Assembly: GCF_013359945.1 (NCBI RefSeq) | Contig: NZ_JABWCS010000195.1 | Location: forward strand, 1 to 64,000 | Origin: Paenibacillus agri | GTDB taxonomy: Bacteria; Bacillota; Bacilli; Paenibacillales; Paenibacillaceae | Length of the DNA stretch: 64,000 bases | Reading direction: 5' to 3' | Program-made: the position numbers and the translations under genes | The notes under the pieces: model-generated | What the model saw: only the letters and a program-made list of their open reading frames with translations | Databases searched by the model: none | What the model was told of the DNA's origin: nothing | Shown: one piece after another, positions 1 through 8,930 of the stretch | How the letters are laid out: each line of letters opens with the position of its first letter | How positions within the stretch are numbered: position 1 is the first letter of the stretch

Positions 1-431
1 CAAAATTAACATTTGCCGATTTCGCACGATTATTAAGTTTACAAACATTGTCGTTAGAGTGGAAGATTTATTTAAATAAATTCTGGATTTGAACTCATAA
101 TTTGGCTAATCAACAGGTCTAACAATAATGCACTTATTTTCCTCTTTTACCTATTTCGAAGAAAAATAAGGTACGAAAATGCTGTTAATTGAGGCGGTGG
201 CCCAACTTTTCACTGTTAAGACGACTGGTGAGAGGGAAATTCACGACTTCTAGTGATGGAAATCTTTGATTATTTCAAAGCTTTTATATACCACGCGTTC
301 ATAACAGAATGCTCTGAGCCTGACAGAGGTTCAGGTAAAAGTGTAAATACAAATTTCTCATATGTTTTGCATGCAGCTTCTAATTTATGTTCATGCTCAT
401 TGAATGGAGCTACATCGTTAGTTGATTTTAA
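1..431. other. no confident gene
   Basis: This AT-rich stretch shows no open frame that reads like a known family. A 74-codon frame at 253-477 has odd composition (Cys- and Ser-rich, no homology recognised) and no good ribosome site. It overlaps a hydrolase-like frame that starts after a stop at 429-431, so the area is probably decayed sequence upstream of that remnant. Confidence 0.4.
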
Positions 432-683
432 ACGTCAATTTACAATATTGATAACGCCATTACAGAGAAAGTATTAATATCGACGATAAGCAAACCGCTT
501 GGATCTGCTATAAAATTAACATGGGAATATAACGAAAAATTAACAAGCGGGGCATTGCTATTACCTCCTGAAACGAATTCACCGGTACCCGTAATTGTTC
601 AAGCGCACGGTGGACTGAAACAATCTAAATACATATTTGGTCTGTACGAGGGGAGCGAAAAGCACTTGAATTTTTCTGTTTAG
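432..683 (+). pseudogene. alpha/beta hydrolase N-terminal remnant
   Basis: The frame opens after a stop at 429-431 and ends at a TAG at 681-683. Its middle reads GALLLPPETNSPVPVIVQAHGG, interrupted here only by description: a beta-strand, a PVPVIV strand and the HGG oxyanion turn seen near the start of alpha/beta hydrolases. About 60 residues of recognisable sequence are followed by a stop, with no GxSxG serine motif or catalytic Asp/His downstream. No usable ATG with a ribosome site precedes it. I read this as a 5'- and 3'-truncated remnant. The exact subfamily (esterase or S9-like peptidase) cannot be told. Confidence 0.5.
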
Positions 684-765
684 CATTTATAATGATAATT
701 ACTTTATAAAGTATCTTTATTATGTTGGGGTATTTTAAAAATTGCAGTAATGGGGAGCGAATGGA

Positions 766-1149
766 ATGAGAATAGATCACATCGCCATGTATGTGAATGA
801 TTTGGAGTCTTGCAAACAATTTTTCATCAAATTCTTTAACGCCAAATCAAATGAGCTATACTACAACTCCAAAACAGGATTGAAAACGTATTTTCTTACA
901 TTCGATCATGGAACGAGACTAGAGATAATGAGTAAACCGAACATGACTGATGAGAACAAGGAGTTGCTCCGTACTGGATTTACCCATTTGGCGTTTAGTG
1001 TAGGAAGCAAAGAAAAAGTGGATATATTGACAAAACAGCTAAATGAGGCTGGTTATTCTATCTTAAGTGGACCACGCACAACGGGTGATGGTTATTACGA
1101 AAGTTGTATTTTGGGACCTGAAAATAATCAAATTGAAATTACTGAATAA
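766..1149 (+). CDS. VOC superfamily (glyoxalase-fold) protein
   Basis: The 127-residue protein has the one-domain layout of the vicinal-oxygen-chelate fold. It opens with RIDHIAMYVNDLESCKQFF, has a central FLTFDHGTRLEIM strand, FTHLAFSVGS starting the second beta-alpha-beta-beta-beta half, and ends with a GPENNQIEITE strand. His at position 5, the central Glu and the terminal Glu sit where VOC enzymes place metal ligands. Substrate is unknown; relatives include glyoxalases, dioxygenases and fosfomycin or bleomycin resistance proteins. The start has a GGGAGCG ribosome-like site just upstream. An MFS transporter follows 54 nt later on the same strand. Confidence 0.8.
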   Translation: MRIDHIAMYVNDLESCKQFFIKFFNAKSNELYYNSKTGLKTYFLTFDHGTRLEIMSKPNMTDENKELLRTGFTHLAFSVGSKEKVDILTKQLNEAGYSILSGPRTTGDGYYESCILGPENNQIEITE

Positions 1150-1203
1150 ATTCGTGAGATCACAGATCACAACAAAGTTATTGTATTAGGAGAGGATTTA
1201 TCT

Positions 1204-2415
1204 ATGGCAACCTGGTTTTTAATTGTGATCTACCTTGCTTTTGTTAGTCTCGGTCTTCCTGATTCTCTGCTTGGCTCAGCATGGCCCGTCATATGGCCGG
1301 AAATCGGTTCTTCTCTGGGCTCGGCAGGACTAATATCCATGATTATTGCTGGAGGAACAATCGTTTCCAGTTTGGCAAGCGGAAGAATGATTCAACGTCT
1401 AGGCACCGGAAAGATTACTTTACTCAGTTGCCTCCTTACCGCAGTCTCATTGCTTGGATTTTCTATGGCTCCATCAATGTTTTGGTTTATCTTTTTGGCC
1501 ATTCCACTTGGTCTTGGGGCGGGAGCGGTAGATGCAGCCTTAAATCACTATGTTGCTGAGAACTATAAGGCTCACCACATGAACTGGTTACACTGCTTCT
1601 GGGGTGTAGGAGCAACCATGGGGCCGATCATCATGGCCACTTATATGGCGGGTCAGCATTCATGGAGAGGCGGTTATGCTGCAGTAGCCATTATACAGGC
1701 CATTCTTGTCATAATTCTTTTTGTAACTTTACCTTTATGGAAGCGTGTGGCTGCAATCCGGGATTTAGAGAATTCAGAGGACACCGTTCAAGACATACTT
1801 CGTGAAGAAAAGGCAGAATCCGCTTTCCCAACAAAGGTGCTTCAATTAAGGGGAGTTAAACCCTCACTGCTTGCATTTCTCATGTATTGTGGAGTAGAAA
1901 CGACTGTTGGGCTATGGGGAGCAAGTTACCTGGTGGGTACAAAAAATGTTACAGCAGAAATGGCTGCCGGATGGATCTCTTTGTACTACGGAGGCATTAC
2001 CATAGGAAGGTTGATCACCGGTTTTATCACGTTAAAAGTACACAATCAACTGTTAATTCGTTACGGTCAACTAGTAACCATTGCAGGGGGAATTATTCTG
2101 TTACTACCTTTCTCCGCGTCATTTTCCATGTTGGGGTTCATTCTTATCGGACTCGGACTCGCACCAATATATCCAGGACTTCTGCATGAAACACCTGCCC
2201 GGTTTGGGAAAGAGCATTCAGCAAAATTGATGGGCTACCAGATGGCCGTCGCTTATAGTGGTACTACGCTTCTCCCCCCTTTATTCGGACTCCTTGCAGC
2301 AAAAACGAGTACAGACTTGTTCCCGGTCGTGGTACTTATTCTATTAGTTCTCATGCTATTTAGTGTAGAGACTGTAAATCGTTTGCTACGCAAACCGGGA
2401 AAAGTGAGTGGGTAA
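1204..2415 (+). CDS. MFS transporter
   Basis: This 403-residue protein has about twelve hydrophobic segments in two halves, with a charged cytoplasmic loop around residues 178-215. The first half holds a GRMIQRLG loop after the second helix, corresponding to the MFS GxxxDRxG motif in weak form. The second half repeats GITIGRLITG. The opening residues (LGLPDSLLGSAWP) resemble the fucose-permease-like group of sugar or drug transporters in Bacillales. The start is an ATG with AGGAGAGG about 6 nt upstream. Substrate cannot be predicted. It may be co-transcribed with the preceding VOC gene. Confidence 0.85.
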   Translation: MATWFLIVIYLAFVSLGLPDSLLGSAWPVIWPEIGSSLGSAGLISMIIAGGTIVSSLASGRMIQRLGTGKITLLSCLLTAVSLLGFSMAPSMFWFIFLAIPLGLGAGAVDAALNHYVAENYKAHHMNWLHCFWGVGATMGPIIMATYMAGQHSWRGGYAAVAIIQAILVIILFVTLPLWKRVAAIRDLENSEDTVQDILREEKAESAFPTKVLQLRGVKPSLLAFLMYCGVETTVGLWGASYLVGTKNVTAEMAAGWISLYYGGITIGRLITGFITLKVHNQLLIRYGQLVTIAGGIILLLPFSASFSMLGFILIGLGLAPIYPGLLHETPARFGKEHSAKLMGYQMAVAYSGTTLLPPLFGLLAAKTSTDLFPVVVLILLVLMLFSVETVNRLLRKPGKVSG

Positions 2416-2550
2416 GAACCTTTGCATTAGTAATAGAGAATATTTCATAAATACCGCCAATAAGTTATTATTAGAAGCATTTGATCCAAATCGAATCAAA
2501 CGGATCGTACTCTAGGCATACATTGCACCTAAACTAGAGGGGGTTATCAC

Positions 2551-3696
2551 ATAGAAAAGAAAACGTTATCGTTATGTATGATCGTTAGGAATGAGGAGAA
2601 ATGGATCGGTCGCTGCCTGGAAAGTGTGCGGCACGTTGTCGATGAGATGATTATCGTGGATACAGGTTCAACGGATCGGACAGTAGAGATTGCTGAATCT
2701 ATGGGAGCGACCGTCTATTCTTTCCCTTGGACAGATCACTTTGCCGACGCCCGGAATTATGGCATTGAACGAGCTTCAGGGGACTGGATTGTATGGCTCG
2801 ATGCCGACGAGGAAGTGGATGGGGGAGATGCCCCTCGTCTGCGAAGCGTGCTGGAGATGGATGACCACAATCTTGTGTTTGTTGAACTGATAAATTACTA
2901 TGGCGAGTCCCCGCCAGATCCAGATAAAATCTATCGCTTGGCACATCATCGCTTGTTCCGTAATGGAATTGGCATTCGCTTCAACGGTTCCATTCATGAA
3001 CAGCTCAATAACCGGGAGGTTCTGGGCCATCAGGAACAAATGAAGATGCTGGATGTTAAAGTATATCACTATGGGTATTTAGATTCAGAAGTAACGGCAA
3101 AAGCAAAATCCGAACGCAACCTAACCCTACTGAAAAAAGCGTCCAGCGAACCCGACCCTGACCCATGGATAGAATACCATTTGGCTAGTGAGCATTACCG
3201 ATTGGAGAATTTCCCGGAAGCCTTTCAGCATGTTAACCAGTCCATCCGACTCTTTCTGGAAAATAGCATAATGCCGCCAGCCATGCTGTACAAATTAAAA
3301 TATTCCTCCTTAATTGCACTTGGAAGTCTGGATAACGTTGTTAAAGCTATTGATAAAGCACTAGGCATTTATCCCGACTATGTAGATCTTCACTATTTAA
3401 AAGGCATCGCCTTATTGCATCGCAACAGTGCGCAAGAAGCAGCAGAAGTATTTCGTTACTGTATTACGCTCGGGGAAGACAATCTGCGTTACTTAACGAT
3501 GAAGGGAATTGGTTCCTTTCAGGCGTATTACTATCTCGGACAATGTTATGAGAAACTGGGGAAGATCGTTGAGGCGAGGGAGGCTTATCAGGAAGCGCTA
3601 AGATTGTCTCCCAATCATCTGCAAGCACAAGAGAGCTACAATAAATTGCTCGCCAATGAAGAAGCACTTGAACAAGCGTCTACAAAACCAACCTAA
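2551..3696 (+). CDS. GT2-family glycosyltransferase with TPR tail
   Basis: The N-terminal half is a GT-A glycosyltransferase: TLSLCMIVRNEE, then IIVDTGSTDRT, a FADARNYG helix and the WLDADEE segment that carries the metal-binding Asp residues. From about residue 200 the chain is helical with TPR-like repeats ending in a GQCYEKLGKIVEAREAYQEAL unit. Similar proteins glycosylate peptides or spore-surface proteins. The earliest ATG/GTG/TTG is the ATG at 2578, inside the conserved first strand and with no ribosome site. A GAGGGGG site at about 2536-2542 sits 7-8 nt before an in-frame ATA at 2551, which is exactly where the family start belongs. I therefore place the start at ATA 2551; if it is not used, expression may be weak. 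Confidence 0.8.
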   Translation: MEKKTLSLCMIVRNEEKWIGRCLESVRHVVDEMIIVDTGSTDRTVEIAESMGATVYSFPWTDHFADARNYGIERASGDWIVWLDADEEVDGGDAPRLRSVLEMDDHNLVFVELINYYGESPPDPDKIYRLAHHRLFRNGIGIRFNGSIHEQLNNREVLGHQEQMKMLDVKVYHYGYLDSEVTAKAKSERNLTLLKKASSEPDPDPWIEYHLASEHYRLENFPEAFQHVNQSIRLFLENSIMPPAMLYKLKYSSLIALGSLDNVVKAIDKALGIYPDYVDLHYLKGIALLHRNSAQEAAEVFRYCITLGEDNLRYLTMKGIGSFQAYYYLGQCYEKLGKIVEAREAYQEALRLSPNHLQAQESYNKLLANEEALEQASTKPT

Positions 3697-3705
3697 AATG
3701 TATAG

Positions 3706-3748
3706 AAGAGCCCATCCCGGTTATTTTCCCGAAGTGGGCTCTTTGCTC
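3706..3748 (+). terminator. weak intrinsic terminator after glycosyltransferase
   Basis: AAGAGCCCA (3706-3714) pairs with TGGGCTCTT (3735-3743) around a 20-nt loop that can fold further. The T-tract is short, so termination may be partial. It lies just after the stop at 3696. Confidence 0.55.
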
Positions 3749-3888
3749 TATAATTTGAAACTCTCAGCGATAAGGTGGATAGGTCACCGTACTTTCCGGT
3801 GGGAATGGTGGGATAATGGAAGAATGTAAATTGTCAAAGATTGTGACATCTACACGATATTATGAGTAAGAGGATGGTGTGTAGCCGT

Positions 3889-4319
3889 ATGTCGCAGGCG
3901 AATATTCCTAATATTACACCTCAGATTACTTTGACGAGGGATGGAGTCATTAATCTGATTTTGTCCTCTATCGCGATGCAGGAGCTTGGTCTAAGTCATA
4001 TCATCAATGCAGAAGCAGAGAAAATACAATTCGCATTAGGACGCTTCCTGGTGGGTCTACTACACCAGCCACCTTTCCGGAGATTATCCAGATTAACCAG
4101 AATGTCAGAGAGACCCTGAAGGAAGTTGTAAAGACCGAATGGGTATTACAGAATAAGATGGACTCTCTCAGTACTAAGAATAGCGGACAACGGATTGGTC
4201 TAGAACACTGCCGTAAAACCTTGAAGGCCAGCAACACTGCATTAAACGATTTCTGTGGAAATGGTTCTTTTCTATGTAATGATGCAGGAATGAATCCACG
4301 AGGTGGCGCATACGTTTAG
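3889..4319 (+). pseudogene. frameshifted spore-surface-type small protein
   Basis: The frame from ATG 3889 encodes [17 protein letters not shown] followed by [18 protein letters not shown] and [13 protein letters not shown]. This pattern is familiar from small Bacillales proteins found near collagen-like or exosporium-type genes (family placement from memory). At about 4039-4043 the reading shifts by one base. The continuation in the +1 frame is smooth: [20 protein letters not shown], then VRETLKEVV, reaching a stop at 4317-4319. A missing A in TTAGG-ACGC would explain it. AGAGGATGG lies 12 nt before ATG 3889; an upstream ATG at 3862 has no ribosome site. It sits between two glycosyltransferase paralogues, so it may have been their substrate. 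Confidence 0.65.
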
Positions 4320-4372
4320 AATAGATTCATAATGGGACATTCCCTGTTCGTCGAGACGGGTTCGCAAGCGAG

Positions 4373-5560
4373 GTGAGGCAGATGATGACATTGACTTTGT
4401 GCATAGCAGTGGATCACAAGAACAATAGGCTTGAGCGATGCCTAGAGAGTATACATTCACTGGTGGATGAAATCATCGTAGCGGATATGGGAACTTCCAC
4501 GCCGGTAAACCAATTATGCCAGGATTACGGAGCTACGGTTGTGGATTGTCGCCAAAGCATGCATCCAGCGGATGCACTCAATCTAGCCTTAGAGCAAGCA
4601 ACCGGAGATTGGATCTTATGGTTGAATCCGAATGAGTATCTGAAGGAATCAGCGCTTCCCCGCTACCGGGACCTTCTCTATATTACAGGTGCGGATCTAA
4701 TCCTGCATCATGTGGTGGAGTTCCAGAAGACGGCAAAAGGCCGTGTTCGTGTGGTCGATTATGGTCATCCTCGATTATTTAGGCGGCAGACTGGGTTCCA
4801 TTTTTCCGGCAAAGATGAGGTTGTGTTCATAGATATTGACAGCACCACTTCAAGAGATGGACAGGGTCAAAGGGTATACATGCGGCCGTTCAAGATTCAT
4901 GCGGAATCTCAGGTGGAACAAACGGCGACCGTGCGCAAAATCAAGCGTGTAGAACAAGAAATGGCAGCCGTTCAGTCCCATAGTCCATGGAACTTGTATG
5001 AGCTGGCCTGCGAGTATCTCCGGATTCGTGATTATAAGCAGGTGGTCAAATGGTCAAACAAGATCATTCAGCTCTTCCTGGATCATAAAACAACTCCCCC
5101 AGCAGTCATTTACAAGCTGAAGTATGCAGCAGTATTAGACCAGACTTCTTTTCCCCAGAATGAACGCAGTCTTCAGCTTGCGGCGAGAATGTTTCCGGAC
5201 TTCACGGATTTGCATTATTATATCGGTCTGAACTATGTGAAGCAGTCCCGATTCAAGGAAGCATTACAGGCATTTAATCATTGTCTGGAATGCGGAAATA
5301 CCCCAAGTGATTATTTTGTCCGCCAAGGATTGGGAAGCTATATGGCTCACCACTACAGCGGGATATGCCTGGAGAAGCTGGAGCGGACGGTTGAGGCTGC
5401 TTGCGCGTATATACGTGCCATTGACAGTTACCAGAACTACGTTCCCGCGGTGGATGCGTTGAACCGTCTCGTTATAGACTTCAATATTGATGTGTCAGAC
5501 TGTATGCCAGAAGATATTGAGCTTCCACTAAAGCGACTCCAGGATCTATTGATGGCTTAG
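4373..5560 (+). CDS. GT2/TPR paralogue with degenerate active site
   Basis: This 395-residue protein aligns by eye along its whole length with the glycosyltransferase at 2551-3696, including the tail (LFLDHKTTPPAVIYKLKYAA against LFLENSIMPPAMLYKLKYSS). The catalytic half has drifted: VDTGSTD became ADMGTST, and WLDADEE became WLNPNEY, removing the acidic DxD-type metal ligands. The ribosome site GAGGTGAGG precedes the ATG at 4373 closely; ATG 4382 or 4385 could also serve. It is either an inactive pseudo-enzyme, perhaps a partner of its paralogue, or a gene on the way to decay. The frame itself is intact, which favours a retained non-catalytic role. Confidence 0.75.
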   Translation: MRQMMTLTLCIAVDHKNNRLERCLESIHSLVDEIIVADMGTSTPVNQLCQDYGATVVDCRQSMHPADALNLALEQATGDWILWLNPNEYLKESALPRYRDLLYITGADLILHHVVEFQKTAKGRVRVVDYGHPRLFRRQTGFHFSGKDEVVFIDIDSTTSRDGQGQRVYMRPFKIHAESQVEQTATVRKIKRVEQEMAAVQSHSPWNLYELACEYLRIRDYKQVVKWSNKIIQLFLDHKTTPPAVIYKLKYAAVLDQTSFPQNERSLQLAARMFPDFTDLHYYIGLNYVKQSRFKEALQAFNHCLECGNTPSDYFVRQGLGSYMAHHYSGICLEKLERTVEAACAYIRAIDSYQNYVPAVDALNRLVIDFNIDVSDCMPEDIELPLKRLQDLLMA

Positions 5561-5901
5561 TATGAGAAAAAAGGACAATTCCGCGTTCGATCATTGTAGA
5601 TCTAATCGGAATGGACCCGAGGGGAATTGATGACGAACCGTCCATTCAATAATAATAACATAGAGACTTTTGGTATGACTTTCAGGACATCGCTCAGGTA
5701 GAAGGGTTTTATTCAAAATGAAAATAAATAGTTGTTTCGAGAAGCCCGCACAGGCATACGCCCTATGGAGTTCGCATACAAATGGACAAGCCTCCTAAGA
5801 TATGCTAGAGAAGCAATATGAGTTGTTAATTACAAGAATGATCCATTACGAATCAGGACATCATGGGGAAATCAACAAATGAAGGGAAGAATGTGATCCT
5901 G
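5561..5901. other. gene-free stretch, no recognised content
   Basis: No frame longer than a few tens of codons and no clear terminator or palindrome was found here. It separates the glycosyltransferase paralogue from the gerA remnant and may be degraded coding sequence. Confidence 0.4.
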
Positions 5902-6579
5902 ATGCGTATGAATCCCTCGAAGTCTCATGATACTGGCTTGCCTTCATCCCAACACTGATCGTTTCGCACTATACAGGAGCAGCTGCCCAGCGATGATTTG
6001 GAAGTAGTCTATTTGCATGAAGGGAATCTCGCCGCCCTCTACTTCAGTACAGTCATGAACAAGGAAAGGTTTCATAATGAAATCGTACCGGGGCTGGGGA
6101 GGTGGTTAGACCATCCGGAGGAGTGGGACACTGCTTTTCCCCAAGGCACTTTAGTGCAACAGACTAGCGACTTGATTCATCGTATTCTGCATGGGGAAGT
6201 GATCCTGGTTCATGCGGACTTGAAGGGTCATGCCGTTGCTGTCCCTCTGTGCGCGATTCAGCAACGGGGCATCATGGAGCCTTCCGTAGAGAAGACCGTA
6301 TTAGGCGCGAAGAAATCTTTTATAGAGGATATTAGCACCAATATTGGCTTGATGAGGCGATGGCTTAAGGCCCCCGGATTCGTCGTACGTTATTATGAAG
6401 TGGGCCGAGGTTCCCAGACCCGGATCGGGATCGCTTACCTGCAAGAAGAAGTGAAAAAAGATTGGCTCCAGGAGATTGAACAGAAGGTGTCCAGTATCCA
6501 AATGGAATACCTCCATTCGCATAGAGATCTGATGAAGCAAGCGAGCCTGCGCATTAACCCAAAAATCCCGTCATGGTAA
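5902..6579 (+). pseudogene. gerA-type germinant receptor alpha-subunit remnant
   Basis: From ATG 5902 the frame reads MNPSKSHDTGLPSSQH, hits an in-frame TGA at 5956-5958, and continues in the same frame as TIQEQLPSDDLEVVYLHEG. Further on it shows EKTVLGAKKSFIEDISTNIG and LMRRWLK, matching the GerA-family signature of the form VxGPxxGFxExxxTNxxLIRRR. The chain stops at 6579, about where the soluble N-terminal domain ends; the membrane domain is absent. It therefore has both a premature stop and a large C-terminal loss. A functional receptor would need B and C subunits, which are not beside it. Confidence 0.75.
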
Positions 6580-6662
6580 ACAGGGCAACAACAGATAACG
6601 TAATCGTTAACTCTTCCTGTAGACCAGAGGGGATTTTTAGTGCGTGTGCATATAGAACTTTT

Positions 6663-7004
6663 CTATTGTCGACATGGGAATATCGATTTGCCTTCCCGGA
6701 CATCTTTCGTCAGATCATTCATAGTGACAAGATTACGTTTAGATCCAAGAACGACAATGACATAATACGACTCTCCTCGTGAATCCTTGATCACTACTTG
6801 ATAACCAGAACCCCCGAATAATGGCTTGCAAATTGCATTAACCTTCAAAGGATCATTTTCCACATACTTTTTGCGTACATAATCCATTCCGAGACTTCCT
6901 GCTGCCTGTTTGTTCTGACGCTCTGAGTGCCCGTTGATTATTGCTATTACTGCTCCGATAATAATGATCAAAAGGATTAGATAACCTAAACGGTATCTCT
7001 TCAT
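6663..7004 (-). CDS. small membrane-anchored hypothetical protein
   Basis: The 113-residue product begins MKRYRLGYLILLIIIIGAVI, a single N-terminal membrane anchor or uncleaved signal, followed by an extracytoplasmic domain of about 85 residues with a YQVVIKDSRGESYYVIVVL strand pair. AAGGAG lies 5-6 nt before the ATG, which supports it as a real gene. No family was recognised; the size and layout recall PepSY-like or other small exported domains, but no specific motif supports that. It is transcribed away from the GntR operon. Confidence 0.65.
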   Translation of the reverse strand: MKRYRLGYLILLIIIIGAVIAIINGHSERQNKQAAGSLGMDYVRKKYVENDPLKVNAICKPLFGGSGYQVVIKDSRGESYYVIVVLGSKRNLVTMNDLTKDVREGKSIFPCRQ

Positions 7005-7211
7005 CTGTTCTCCTTATCCTGTTTTGTTCCTATATTGTCATTTACAATGATCAAAACTATCATAGGCATAACCTTTACCAACCGTCCAGTGATATGTGTA
7101 AGCATAATCCCAATCCGGTGGTCCGCACGCAGATGCAGAATGATTTACACCTGTCGCGTACTACTGATTAGATATTTTTCTTCTATATTTGCTCTCTCCT
7201 GATTTTATCTC

Positions 7212-7249
7212 AACGGCAGCTGACCAACAATCAGCTGCCGTTTTTATTT
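7212..7249 (+). terminator. intrinsic terminator
   Basis: A perfect 12-bp stem, AACGGCAGCTGA with TCAGCTGCCGTT, encloses a 7-nt loop and is followed by TTTTATTT. It reads on the plus strand, so it probably once ended the germination-type transcript now broken upstream. Confidence 0.8.
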
Positions 7250-7280
7250 GAGCTTAGATGGATTAATTTACAATTTTATC

Positions 7281-7321
7281 TTGTATGTAATTTCCATATG
7301 TGTTATACATGTAATATAACA
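7281..7321 (+). promoter_or_regulatory. promoter with palindromic operator for GntR regulator
   Basis: TTGTAT (7281-7286) and TATACA (7304-7309) are separated by 17 nt. The -10 box lies inside a palindrome at 7301-7321, TGTTATA, 7-nt spacer, TATAACA. An operator overlapping the -10 fits self-repression by the YtrA-type regulator encoded at 7406. Confidence 0.65.
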
Positions 7322-7405
7322 GATGCGAAGGGTGGTGTAATATGAGATGGCTTGCACATATCAAAACCTCAAGACAAGCAGCAAATGCCATAAGGAGGGA
7401 TATTC

Positions 7406-7801
7406 TTGTTCATAGAGCTCGATCTGCAATCGGAGACTCCGATTTACGCACAACTGGTTGACCAAATCGTCGAAGGGATCGCGTCTGGCGAGTTGAAACG
7501 GGGGGATCCGCTTCCGTCGGTTCGGAGATTGGCGGAGGAACTGGGCATCAATCTTCATACCGTCAATAAATCCTACAATTTGCTCAAGCAGGAGGGCTTT
7601 CTTCAAGTACACCGGAAACAGGGCGTTATCGTTCATCCCGACGGGATGCCCGGTGTGACGGAGGCGTTCGAGGCGAAGCTTCAGCGACAGCTGCGGTCAC
7701 TTGCGGCGGAAGCAGCGGTACGAGGCATGACGGAAGAGGCATTTACGGAGGAGAGCAGGTCGGTGTACCGGGATACCATTACAAATCGCGGAGGGGGATA
7801 A
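7406..7801 (+). CDS. GntR-family regulator, YtrA type
   Basis: The 131-residue protein carries a full GntR winged helix: PIYAQLVDQIVEGIASGEL, then GDPLPSVRRLAEELGINLHT with VNKSYNLLKQEGFL. Only about 55 residues follow, the short helical dimerisation tail of the YtrA subfamily. It starts at TTG 7406, 5 nt after TAAGGAGGGA, a strong ribosome site. The two genes behind it (membrane protein and serine hydrolase) are within 30 nt, so they are probably one operon controlled by the palindrome at 7301-7321. YtrA-type repressors usually govern ABC or membrane stress functions. Confidence 0.9.
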   Translation: MFIELDLQSETPIYAQLVDQIVEGIASGELKRGDPLPSVRRLAEELGINLHTVNKSYNLLKQEGFLQVHRKQGVIVHPDGMPGVTEAFEAKLQRQLRSLAAEAAVRGMTEEAFTEESRSVYRDTITNRGGG

Positions 7802-7803
7802 CA

Positions 7804-8901
7804 TTGACTGTACCTGAGACGATCATAATATCCAGCTTTTATTTGTTTATCGCGTTGATGATCAGCATACAATCCTATATCGGCTTGAGGACCCTGCTGT
7901 TCGGCATTACGCTGCCGGCGGAGGCCCTGCAGGATACGGCTGTCCGAGGCATTCGCCGGAAATACGTTTTGCTCACTGGCGGTTTTGCGATCGCCACCGG
8001 CGTAACTTGCTTTTTAGTGACACGTCATCAAACGACGAGTCAGAGTTTCCTGTACTGGGCGGCCGCCATCTTGCTATTAATCATTGTGTCGTTCTTAACT
8101 AATTGGATCAGCCGGATATCCGCCCGGCGTTTGAAGGCGGCCAGAGGCTGGCAGGTTGCCGTACAGACAAAGCGCACAGCAAGCCTTGTGGCTGGCCGAA
8201 GTCATGGTTCGGTGCTGAGCTTTTGGTGGTTTACAGTGCATGTCGCCGTGATGGCATTCTGTATCTTCTTTGTTGCTGTGAGATGGGACGACATTCCACA
8301 GTCGATCGCGGTGCATATGGGGCGAAGCGGCTTTCCTGATCAGTACATTGACAAATCCGTACGGACTGTATTCATGATCAACATCGTGCAAGCGCTGATG
8401 ATCGTATTCTTCGCCGGCTATAATCTGATGATTAGCCGTGCCAGGACATCGCTGGATTCTCAAGACCGGGAAGGTTCGTTGCGGAAACAGTTGAAGCGTA
8501 AGAAAATCTACTCGATTACGGCTTGGGGTATTTCGCTTCTAGGGATTGCAAACTTAGGGTTGTTACAAGCTGTAATGCTGTACGGCTGGAATCTCAATCT
8601 GCTCTTGCGATACAACATCTCGTTCACGGCAGTATTCTTCTTAACGCTGATCGGCGTCTTGCTTTACCTGCGGTTTAGAGATCTTGATCAGCAAAAGGAC
8701 GTTCCGTCAGAAGAGGAGAGGCACTGGAAATGGCTTGGCAGCATTTACGTGAACCCCGAAGACCCGGCGTTGTTCGTTCCGGATAGATATGGATTGGGAT
8801 GGACGATCAATATGGCTAATTCGCTCGGTAAGACCATAGCCGCTGCGATGGTAGCCGTTCTGGTAACCGCCATTCTCGTAATCATTTTTAATTTTAGATA
8901 A
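7804..8901 (+). CDS. DUF1648/DUF5808-type membrane protein
   Basis: This 365-residue protein has about seven membrane segments. The loop DIPQSIAVHMGRSGFPDQYI fits the DUF1648 pattern (PxxxxxHxxxxGxPDxY) seen in SdpI-like membrane proteins. The end, WLGSIYVNPEDPALFVPDRY with GLGWTINMANSLGK, fits the DUF5808 motif. Proteins with both are usually encoded next to YtrA-type GntR regulators, as here. The TTG start at 7804 follows the regulator stop by 2 nt. Function is not established; SdpI relatives act in immunity to cell-envelope toxins. Confidence 0.85.
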   Translation: MTVPETIIISSFYLFIALMISIQSYIGLRTLLFGITLPAEALQDTAVRGIRRKYVLLTGGFAIATGVTCFLVTRHQTTSQSFLYWAAAILLLIIVSFLTNWISRISARRLKAARGWQVAVQTKRTASLVAGRSHGSVLSFWWFTVHVAVMAFCIFFVAVRWDDIPQSIAVHMGRSGFPDQYIDKSVRTVFMINIVQALMIVFFAGYNLMISRARTSLDSQDREGSLRKQLKRKKIYSITAWGISLLGIANLGLLQAVMLYGWNLNLLLRYNISFTAVFFLTLIGVLLYLRFRDLDQQKDVPSEEERHWKWLGSIYVNPEDPALFVPDRYGLGWTINMANSLGKTIAAAMVAVLVTAILVIIFNFR

Positions 8902-8930
8902 ATAAAGGAAGCTTCGGAAGGAGAGTTCAA

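Noticed and set aside
253..477. 74-codon plus-strand frame
   Set aside because: No ribosome site, odd composition and overlap with the hydrolase-like frame.
7342..7461. Short frame starting MRWLAHIKTSRQ upstream of the GntR gene
   Set aside because: It overlaps the regulator in another frame; the TTG start at 7406 has the better ribosome site. A leader peptide is possible but not supported.
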